NCBI RefSeq assembly: GCF_000427465.1 | Contig: NZ_ATYB01000014.1 | Span: 2,917,058-2,981,057, forward strand | DNA: 64,000 nt | Origin: Sinorhizobium arboris LMG 14919 | GTDB lineage: Bacteria; Pseudomonadota; Alphaproteobacteria; Rhizobiales; Rhizobiaceae | Direction: 5' to 3' | Shown here: piece after piece, positions 23,191 to 31,300 of the stretch | How positions within the stretch are numbered: the stretch's first letter is position 1 | Layout of the letters: every line of letters starts with the position of its first letter | Translations under genes and position numbers: made by a program | Notes under the pieces: generated by a model | Databases searched by the model: none | What the model was told of the DNA's origin: nothing | The model's input: only the letters and a program-made list of their open reading frames with translations

Positions 23191-24960
23191 CTATTGCGCT
23201 GCGATTCCGTTCGCCGCCGAACCGCCCTTCGCTCCCGCTTTGACAAGCCCGTCGCAGAGGTGTTGCAGATCCGATTCCTGAGCGTAGTGCTGGGTGGCGA
23301 GAAAGGCGTCGAGGTCGAAATCCGGGGCGAGCGCCCGGACCTTCTCCATATGCGCATGAGCAGCAATGTCATCCCCGAGCCAGCCGTAGCATGCCGCGAC
23401 GAATGCATGCTGGACATGGTCCAGAACGGACAGGTGCATGAAAGCCTCTATCGCCTCTCCATACTGCCCGGCGGCGAAATGAGCCTTGCCGAGGTGACTC
23501 CAGAATCGTTCCGGGTGATGGGGGTTGAGCTGCATTGCCTTGCGAATCCACTCCACCCCCTCTTCAGGTCGTCCTAGCCACGTCAGCAATTCGCCCTGCT
23601 GGACCACCACGAGGTCGTAATTGGGATTGAGGGAAAGGGCGCGCTCCTGGTGATAGCGCGCCGTCGTCAGCGCATTGTTGTTCACGTTGACAGCGGCGAG
23701 GATGCGATGCACGTCGGCGTCGTTGTCGTCGAGCGCCAGCGCGCGGTCCAACTCGTCAACGATCTCGGCCCAGACCGCATCCTTGTCTTCGCACCAGCCG
23801 TGGACCCACGCCTGCCCAAGGATACAGGCCCGCCAGGCATGGGCGTGCGCATAGCCGGGATCGAGCGCGACGGCTCGGTCGATAAGGGCCTGGGCCTGCT
23901 CGTTATCCGCCACGGTGCTCCTGTGGTGCAGCACCTTGGCGGCTAGCGCACATTCGTATGCGGCCATATTTGCCGGCTTCGTGCGGGCGAGCAGGTCTCG
24001 CTGGGCGGCCTCGACGCGCCCGGGGAGCGTTGCCGCTATCGCCGCCGTCACCTCGTCCTGAATTGCGAAAATGTCGTCCAGTTTCCGGTCGTATTTGTCG
24101 GCCCAGATATGGGCGTCGTTGATCGCATCGATGAGCTGGACCGTCACGCGCACCCGGTCGCCGATCTTGCGGACGCTGCCCTCCACCAGGTACTGCGCCC
24201 CAAGCTTCTCGGCCACCTCACGCACGTTCACGGGTTGGTTCTTGTAGACGAAGCTCGAATTGCGCGAGATGACGAACAGCTCGTGCCGGCGGGACAGCTC
24301 GGTGATGATGTCCTCCGTCAGGCCGTCTGCGAAAAACTCCTGGTCGGGGTCGCCGCTCATGTTGTCGAAGGGCAGTACCACGATCGAGGGTTTCGAGATG
24401 GCGCGCTTCGCATCGGTCGCGTCCTGGGGGACCGGGAGCACGGAGCCCTCGAGCCCGACTCGAAAAAGATGCACCGGGCGGCTGATGTTCTTCAGCATCT
24501 TTTCCCCCAGGTCCTCGATGGGGATTTCGAGCCGGTCGGCGACTTGCGTCGCGACCGCAGCCGTCACGCAGATGCCCCCCACATCGGCCAGCTGCTCGAT
24601 ACGGGCGGCGATGTTCACGCCATCGCCGAAAATGTCGTCGTCCTCGAAGATGATGTCGCCGAGATTGATTCCGATCCTGAATTCGATCCGCCGGTCTTGC
24701 GCAACATCGGCATTGCGCCGCTTCATGCGGCTCTGGATTTCGACCGCGCATTTCACCGCGTCGGACACGCTCTGGAATTCGACCAGCATGCCGTCGCCCG
24801 TGGTCTTGATGAGGCGGCCCTTGTTCTTTTCTATCGCCGGATCGATCAGTTCTATCCGGTGTGTTCTGAGGCGGGCGACCGTACCCGCTTCATCGGCCTC
24901 CATCAGGCGGCTATAGCCTGCCATATCGGCTGCCAGCACTGCGGCTAGTCTCTGTTCCAT
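23191..24960 (-). CDS. Class III adenylate cyclase with TolB-like domain and TPR-like tail
   Basis: 589-aa soluble protein. Class III cyclase domain at about residues 4-170: metal-binding AADMAGYS, KTTGDGMLVEF, and FGDGVNIAARIEQLA with the conserved Asn and Arg. A Lys before TTGDG and an Asp before the FGDG segment suggest ATP rather than GTP. A FlgO/TolB-like nucleotide-fold domain follows (about 205-320, VVLPFDNMSGDPDQEFFADG). The rest is helical TPR-like repeats (about 335-575). This architecture is one of the numerous rhizobial cyclases with unknown inputs. The ATG at 24960 is preferred over the upstream in-frame TTG at 24975; neither has a strong ribosome site. Confidence 0.85.
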   Translation of the reverse strand: MEQRLAAVLAADMAGYSRLMEADEAGTVARLRTHRIELIDPAIEKNKGRLIKTTGDGMLVEFQSVSDAVKCAVEIQSRMKRRNADVAQDRRIEFRIGINLGDIIFEDDDIFGDGVNIAARIEQLADVGGICVTAAVATQVADRLEIPIEDLGEKMLKNISRPVHLFRVGLEGSVLPVPQDATDAKRAISKPSIVVLPFDNMSGDPDQEFFADGLTEDIITELSRRHELFVISRNSSFVYKNQPVNVREVAEKLGAQYLVEGSVRKIGDRVRVTVQLIDAINDAHIWADKYDRKLDDIFAIQDEVTAAIAATLPGRVEAAQRDLLARTKPANMAAYECALAAKVLHHRSTVADNEQAQALIDRAVALDPGYAHAHAWRACILGQAWVHGWCEDKDAVWAEIVDELDRALALDDNDADVHRILAAVNVNNNALTTARYHQERALSLNPNYDLVVVQQGELLTWLGRPEEGVEWIRKAMQLNPHHPERFWSHLGKAHFAAGQYGEAIEAFMHLSVLDHVQHAFVAACYGWLGDDIAAHAHMEKVRALAPDFDLDAFLATQHYAQESDLQHLCDGLVKAGAKGGSAANGIAAQ

Positions 24961-25168
24961 CGGTTTGCCAACCAACGTTTGGCGGGAGCATCTTCTTCCG
25001 GACTCCCGGGTTCAAGCGGTCCAGAGCAATCCTATCGCACCCCGATGAGATCGCCTATCTAAATTAGCATGCACTTGAAAAGAAGCTGCCGGCGTGGCCA
25101 GCCGAGGGGCATGGAACCATCGCGTGCGCTCATTGTTCGGCACCGGTCAGCGCATGCGAGGTGCTCCC

Positions 25169-26044
25169 ATGATCGATTCGCCAGATTCCGTGTATCACCG
25201 CTTCCTCGACCTGGACGGCATCCGGATCTTCTACCGGGAAGCCGGGCGGCGGGACGCGCCCGTCCTGCTCCTTCCCCACGGCTATCCGTGCTCGTCCTAC
25301 GCGTTCCGCAATTTCATGCCGCTGCTGGCCGACCGGTGGAGGCTTATCGCTCCGGACTTCCCTGGATCGGGATATAGCGACACGCCGGACGACTTCGCCT
25401 ATGGTTTCGACGGCTTCACTGATTTTCTCGAAGCCTTCACCGGGCACCTGGGCCTGGATCGGTTCGCGCTCTATCTGCATGACTTCGGGTCCCAGATCGG
25501 CCTCCGGCTGGCCATTCGCAAGCCGGAGCGGATTTCCGCACTGATCATTCAGAATGGCGACATCTACGAAGACGAGCTCGGTTCGAAATACGCACCGCTG
25601 CAGGCGTATTTCCGACACCCCACGCCGGAAGGCCGAGCTCGGCTCGGCGAAGCCGTAAGCGAGGAAGGATACCGCGACGAGTTTCTCAACGACGTCAGGC
25701 CCGAGCTTGCCGAGCGGATCTCTCCCGACCTGTGGAAACTCCATTGGTCGCTGACGACGGCCAAGCGGCGGAAGATCGCCATCGACGTCATTGCGGGCCT
25801 GCGGGAGAACCTTGCCTGGTTCCCGCACTACCAGGCCTATCTGCACGAACATCGGCCGCCGGCGCTGATCGTCTGGGGCCCGCAGGACGGCTCCATGCCC
25901 GAAGGTTCCGCCCGAGCCTATCTCCGTGACCTGCCGGAAGCCGAATTGCATCTGCTTGACGGCGGCCATTGGTTGCTGGAGACGAACCTGTCCGAGGTTG
26001 TCTCATTGTCGCGAGATTTCCTCTCGCGCACGATGGTGAAGTGA
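25169..26044 (+). CDS. Alpha/beta hydrolase, epoxide hydrolase / haloacid dehalogenase-like
   Basis: 291-aa alpha/beta hydrolase. The HGYP oxyanion motif is at residues 37-40 (the HGxP of epoxide hydrolases). The nucleophile elbow HDFGSQIG carries Asp105 as nucleophile, the acid is in WGPQDGSMP, and the catalytic His is in DGGHWLLE near the C-terminus. The Asp nucleophile points to epoxide hydrolases or dehalogenases rather than serine esterases. The residue two before the Asp is Leu where Gly or Val is usual, and the Trp after it is Phe. The start at 25169 has GAGG 7 bp upstream; ATGs at 25154 and 25094 are in frame. It stands alone. Confidence 0.8.
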   Translation: MIDSPDSVYHRFLDLDGIRIFYREAGRRDAPVLLLPHGYPCSSYAFRNFMPLLADRWRLIAPDFPGSGYSDTPDDFAYGFDGFTDFLEAFTGHLGLDRFALYLHDFGSQIGLRLAIRKPERISALIIQNGDIYEDELGSKYAPLQAYFRHPTPEGRARLGEAVSEEGYRDEFLNDVRPELAERISPDLWKLHWSLTTAKRRKIAIDVIAGLRENLAWFPHYQAYLHEHRPPALIVWGPQDGSMPEGSARAYLRDLPEAELHLLDGGHWLLETNLSEVVSLSRDFLSRTMVK

Positions 26045-26330
26045 GAGCGCCGGCCTCCACCGTGGCAGTCGAAGTTCGTCCATGTGAGGCAGCTCCCCTT
26101 GCGACAGAGCCGCCTGCGCCGCCCAAGTCAATTTCAACGAGTGCCCGTTGTGCCTGAAGCACCACAGGCGGAGTCCTTTTTGCCGAAAAATCCTCTCCGA
26201 ATCGCCGCTTCGGGGTGGATGCGGAGAGCCGTCATCGTTAACAGATGGAAAACTATGTCCTGCTAGCTTGGCCGACGCCGCGTATGCAGGCAGTTGGTAC
26301 AGAGTCGCCTGAAACGGGATGCGGAGAGGA

Positions 26331-28244
26331 ATGTCTCCACCACGATCGAGTATTGCGCACTGGAAGACAGCGACCGCGCTCGCAATCGTGGCATCGGCCG
26401 TGCTCGGCCCGGTTTCCGTCGAGCAGGCCCATGCGTTCAAGATCTTCGGCATGCGTTTCTTCGAAAGCGCCGAAGATGAGGTCCAGGTCATCGACCCGGT
26501 CCGCTATACGCTGACATTCGAGCCCGGAACCGATGACGAGGAGCTCCGCGAAGCTCTCGAAAACGGCTCCCGGCTCGTGCAGGACCAGGAAGATCCGGTC
26601 TCGGGCGATCTTGGCCTCGCGATCAAGGCGCGCGACGACCGCGACCGGCTCCTGGCCGTCCTTTACGAAAAGGCGCGCTACGGCGGCACGGTCAGCATTC
26701 TGGTTAACGGCCAGGACATAGACAGCCTGCCCCCCGACCCCGCCTTCCCCGACGGCCAGCCCGTCCCTGTCGCGGTGCGCGTCGTCCCCGGGCCGGTATT
26801 TACGCTGGGCTCGGTCAGGTTCGAAGGGGACGCGGCGCGGTTCGATCCCGCCGCCTACGACCTCGAGCGTGGAGCCCGCGCCGACTCGACCCTCATCATC
26901 AAGGCGGGCGAGCAGATCGTGAACGATCTCAAGGAACAGAGCCGCCCGCTGGCCAAGCTCGCCGAGCGCAGCGTCGTCGCCGATCACGCGACGTCCACGG
27001 TCGACGTGACGATCAGCGCCGACGGCGGGCCGGTTGCGCCGGTCGGCGACCTGACCGTCAGCGGCACCAGAACCGTCGATCCGGAATTCGTCAAGGACTA
27101 CTCCCGCCTGAATCACGGCCGTCCTTACTCGCCGGAGAACATTCGCAAGGCCGCCGAGCGACTGCGGCAGCTGAACGTCTTTTCCAGCGTCACCATCAAC
27201 GAAGCCGACCGGCTTGCCCGCGACGGCACGATCCCTATGAACATCCAGGTATCCGAAGGCAAGCACCGCTACTTCGGCTTCGGCGGCCAGGTCTCGACCA
27301 CGGACGGCCTTGGCCTCCAGGGGTATTGGGGCCATCGCAACCTCTTCGGGCGCGCCGAATCGCTCCGGATCGAGGGCTCGGTCGACCGCCTCGGCGAAAC
27401 CACCGATGTCGGCGGACTCGACTATTCGGCCGGAATTCTCTTCGCGAAGCCGGGTGCCTTCGGGCCGGCATCGACTTTCACCGCAAGCGTCAAGGCGGCG
27501 ATCGTCGATCCGGATGCCTATAACGCCAAAATGATTACCGCCGCGGCCGGCGCCGCTTTCGAGCTCTCGCCAGAAGATACGGTCTCCGCTGGCGCGGAAG
27601 TGGGCTGGGCGGATATCGACGACGCTTTCGGCTCGAATTCCTATATCACAGCCGCCCTCCCGTTCGAATATGTCCGCGACGCGCGCGACGACAAGCTGAA
27701 CCCGACGGAGGGTTACCGGGCGCTGATCAACGCCAAGCCAAGCTACGAGATCGAAGGGAAGACTTTCTTCAGCTCTTTCGAAGCATCCGCATCCGGCTAT
27801 TACGCGTTTGGAACCGAGAAACGCTTCGTCCTGGCCGGCAAACTCGGTGCCGGCGTGCTCGTCGGTGGCGACGAACTCTCGGATATCCCAGCAACCCGGC
27901 GGTTCTTCCTAGGGGGCGGCGGATCGGTGCGCGGCTATTCCTACCAGGAGATCAGCCCGCGCGACGCCGATGACGAACTGACCGGCGGCCGCTCCTATGT
28001 GAACGGCTCGCTCGAAGCCCGCATCGCCGTCACCGACACGATCGGCATCGTGCCTTTCATCGACGCCGGTACCGTTTCGGAAAGCACCACGCCCGATTTC
28101 TCCGACATCCGGGCCGGCGCGGGTATCGGCCTGCGCTATGCGACGCCCTTCGGCCCGATCCGGCTCGACTTCGCCGTGCCGCTCAACAAATATCCGGGGG
28201 GCACCGATTACGGAATCTATGCCGGTATCGGCCAGTCCTTCTGA
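26331..28244 (+). CDS. tamA: Outer-membrane translocation component TamA (Omp85/BamA family)
   Basis: 637-aa outer-membrane protein. The signal peptide covers about residues 1-35 (cleavage near AHA). POTRA domains follow (about 45-280), including the last with RPYSPENIRKAAERLRQLNVFSSV. The C-terminal D15/Omp85 beta barrel (about 285-637) includes GGGGSVRGYSYQEISP, the conserved VRGY loop, and a C-terminal strand ending in Phe. The start at 26331 is chosen for the GGAGAGG just upstream; an ATG at 26319 is in frame. It forms the TAM complex with TamB, encoded 121 bp downstream, assisting outer-membrane protein and lipid homeostasis. Confidence 0.93.
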   Translation: MSPPRSSIAHWKTATALAIVASAVLGPVSVEQAHAFKIFGMRFFESAEDEVQVIDPVRYTLTFEPGTDDEELREALENGSRLVQDQEDPVSGDLGLAIKARDDRDRLLAVLYEKARYGGTVSILVNGQDIDSLPPDPAFPDGQPVPVAVRVVPGPVFTLGSVRFEGDAARFDPAAYDLERGARADSTLIIKAGEQIVNDLKEQSRPLAKLAERSVVADHATSTVDVTISADGGPVAPVGDLTVSGTRTVDPEFVKDYSRLNHGRPYSPENIRKAAERLRQLNVFSSVTINEADRLARDGTIPMNIQVSEGKHRYFGFGGQVSTTDGLGLQGYWGHRNLFGRAESLRIEGSVDRLGETTDVGGLDYSAGILFAKPGAFGPASTFTASVKAAIVDPDAYNAKMITAAAGAAFELSPEDTVSAGAEVGWADIDDAFGSNSYITAALPFEYVRDARDDKLNPTEGYRALINAKPSYEIEGKTFFSSFEASASGYYAFGTEKRFVLAGKLGAGVLVGGDELSDIPATRRFFLGGGGSVRGYSYQEISPRDADDELTGGRSYVNGSLEARIAVTDTIGIVPFIDAGTVSESTTPDFSDIRAGAGIGLRYATPFGPIRLDFAVPLNKYPGGTDYGIYAGIGQSF

Positions 28245-28365
28245 TGCCCGGACTATTTGCTGCATGCGGGCGACACCGTGATAAGATGAGCGCAGCCCCG
28301 CCCGCTGGCGACGTGCCGGCGCCCTACCGATTCCAGAGCGGCGCAACATGGACTATGGATAGGAC

Positions 28366-31300
28366 ATGAACCAGGTCTCCCTTTTCCTTCAATCTGCGCT
28401 GCGGTACTTCTTCGCCGCCATCGGCACTCTCGTGGTCGTGCTCCTCCTGCTCGTCGGGTTTCTGGGCTTCACGGTGCCCGGCGCCCGAACCGTCGCCTGG
28501 GCGATCGAAAAATATGCGGCGACCCCCGACCAGATCGTCCGCATCTCCGATCCGGGTGCACTCCTGACCGGCGACTTCACGGCCGGTACCGTTACGCTCT
28601 TCGATGGCGAAGGCATATATGCCGAGGTCCGCGACCTTTCTGTGAACTGGTCGCCTGCCGAGCTTCTCTCGCTTCGCTTCGATGCCAGCCATATTTCGGC
28701 CGGTTCGATCCGTGTCGAGCGGCTGCCTGTTCCCTCGACCGAGACCAGGGAAGTACGATCGACCTTCGCCCTGCCGGTCGACGTGAAGATCGACTCCTTC
28801 GATCTCGAGGAAATCGTGCTCGGCAAGCAGATCACCGGCGAGGATCGTTTCCTGACCGCCAAGGGTCAGCTCAACGCAACCAATTCCAGCGTCGCTCTCG
28901 TGCTTGATGCCGCCGAACGAGACCGTCCGGAGGCGCGCGCCACCGCAGATCTCGTCTTCAACCCGGCCGGCAACCAGCTGAAGCTTGAAGCCGAGCTCGC
29001 GGAGCCGAAGGGCGGCCTTCTCGCAAAACTGCTCCGCCTGCCCGGAGAGCCGGCCGTCAACATGACCGTGACCGGACAGGGACCGCTTTCCGACTGGGCG
29101 GGATCGGGCACGGTTTCGCTCGACGGCGGCGAAATTCTCCGCCTCGACGGGCGGCACGTCCTCGCGGCCGAGGGATTGCACAGGCTGACGGTTTCCGGCG
29201 GCGGCGCTTTGGCGACTCTGACGCCGCCAGCCTTCAGGCCGCTCTTCGAAGGAGAAAGCAGGATCGACCTGACGGCCGCCTTCGACGGAAAGAGCAAGGT
29301 CCGGATCGATGCAGGCAAGCTCTCGACCGGTGCGATGACGCTCGATATCTCCGGCACGGTCGACAGCCGCGGCGAGAACAATCTCCAGGCAAGCGTCGCC
29401 GGCACGAACGGTCCATTCGATTTCCGCTGGCCGCTGAAGGACGGCGAACTGCAGGCGCTCATCGATACGGCGAATCTGTCGCTGATCGGCGACGGGCAAT
29501 CGGCAATCCTCGACGTCGCAGCCAACGTCCCGTCCGTGAACCTGCCGCAGGCGCGACTCGGCGGCATCCGGCTTTCGGCTCAGAGCGACGCCTTCAACCT
29601 GGAAAGCCGGTCGGGTCCCCTCAAGGCCACCGTCGAAATCTCCGAGAGCCGCCTTGCAAATGCAGATCTCGACCGGGCGGTGCAGGCGCCGCTGAAGCTC
29701 GACGGCACCATCGCCGTTACTCCGGAAGACATCCGTTTCGACCCGCTGGCGATCGAGAGCGCGAGCATCGGCGGCACGATCACCGGCGTTTTCGACCGCG
29801 TCGAAACGACGCTCGACGCGGCGTTCAAGCTCTTTGCCGTGAGAGAGGTCCTGCCGCCGGGGCTTGCCGATAAGTTCGACAGGACGATCGCCCTTGCGGG
29901 CAACGCGGTCGTCGAACAGGACGGCAGCGTCCGGCTGAGCGAGGTCGACGTCAAATCCGGTGCGATCGACGCCTCCGGCTCCGTTGCGCTTGCCGGAAGC
30001 ACTTTGACTGCGGACATCCGGGGAACGCTCCCCGACCTCGGACGGCTGCTCGCCGATGCGAAGGGCTCGGCAGCCTTCGACGCGGTCGCCTCCGGCCCGC
30101 TCAACAAGCTCGGCATCGAAGCAAAGATAACCTCAAGCGGAGCGACGCTCGCTGGCCGCACGCTGGACGATCTCGTCGTCAATGCCGATGCGACCGTGAC
30201 GCCGGAGAGCCCCGAAGCGAAGCTGACGGCAACCGGCACTCTCGACGGCCAGGCGATCGACATCCGCGCCGATGTCGTCTCCAGGGATGGCCGGACCTCG
30301 ATCCCCGCCCTCGAGGCCAAGGTCGGTGACAACCGGCTGGCCGGTGCGATCGAACTCACAGCCGATTTCAAGCCGAACGGAAAGATAGATTTCAACCTGC
30401 CCGATCTCGGCCTCATCGCCGCCATGGCCGGACAGCAGGCATCCGGCGACCTTGCCGGCTCCGCGACGATCCGGACGGCCGACGGCGTCACGTCGCTCGC
30501 GCTGACGGCCCGCGGCGAAAGCATCAGCCGGGACGCATTGACCGTTGCCAGGCCCGTGGTCGACTTTACCGTCGCGGATCTTGCCAGGATGGCGATCAAG
30601 GGCGGTGTCAGGGCCGAAAGCGTCGTTCAGGGCGAAAACCGCCTGACGGACATCGATATCGCCTTCGACCAGCAGGCGGAAAGAACCGGCTTCTCGGTCG
30701 GTGCCGAATATGACGGCGCTCCGCTCGCGGCGACCGGCGATCTCGCGAGCCGTGACGGCCGGACCGAGATAAGCCTTGCATCGGCCTCGGCGACAGCCAA
30801 GCGCATCCCCCTGCAGCTTGCCCGGCCGAGCGTCATCGCCATCGAAAACGGCGTCGTGCATATCGATGGGCTGACGATTCAGGCATCCACGGGCACGGTC
30901 GCCGTCACTGGTACGGCAGGCGAGACCCTTGATATATCGGCGGATATCAACGAGCTGCCAGCCACCCTGATCCACACCGTCGCGCCGACGCTCGGGGCCG
31001 AGGGCAAGATTGCAGGCAAGTTGGACATTACCGGGAATGGCGCGGCTCCGGTCGTCCGCTACGACCTCACCTGGAGCGGCGCCTCGATCGCCTCCGTGCG
31101 GGCGGCCGGCATAACGGCGGAGGACCTTTCGGCGAAGGGCATGGTGACCGTTGCCGAGGACAGCATCCGCCTCGATCCCTTGGCCATCGAACGCGCCGGC
31201 TTTCGCGGCGATGTGACGGCCAGTCTCGACCGCACCGACAACACGGCCGAGGCGAATTTCCAGTTCGTTGCCGAACCCGCCGTGCTTCCGCCCGGCATCG

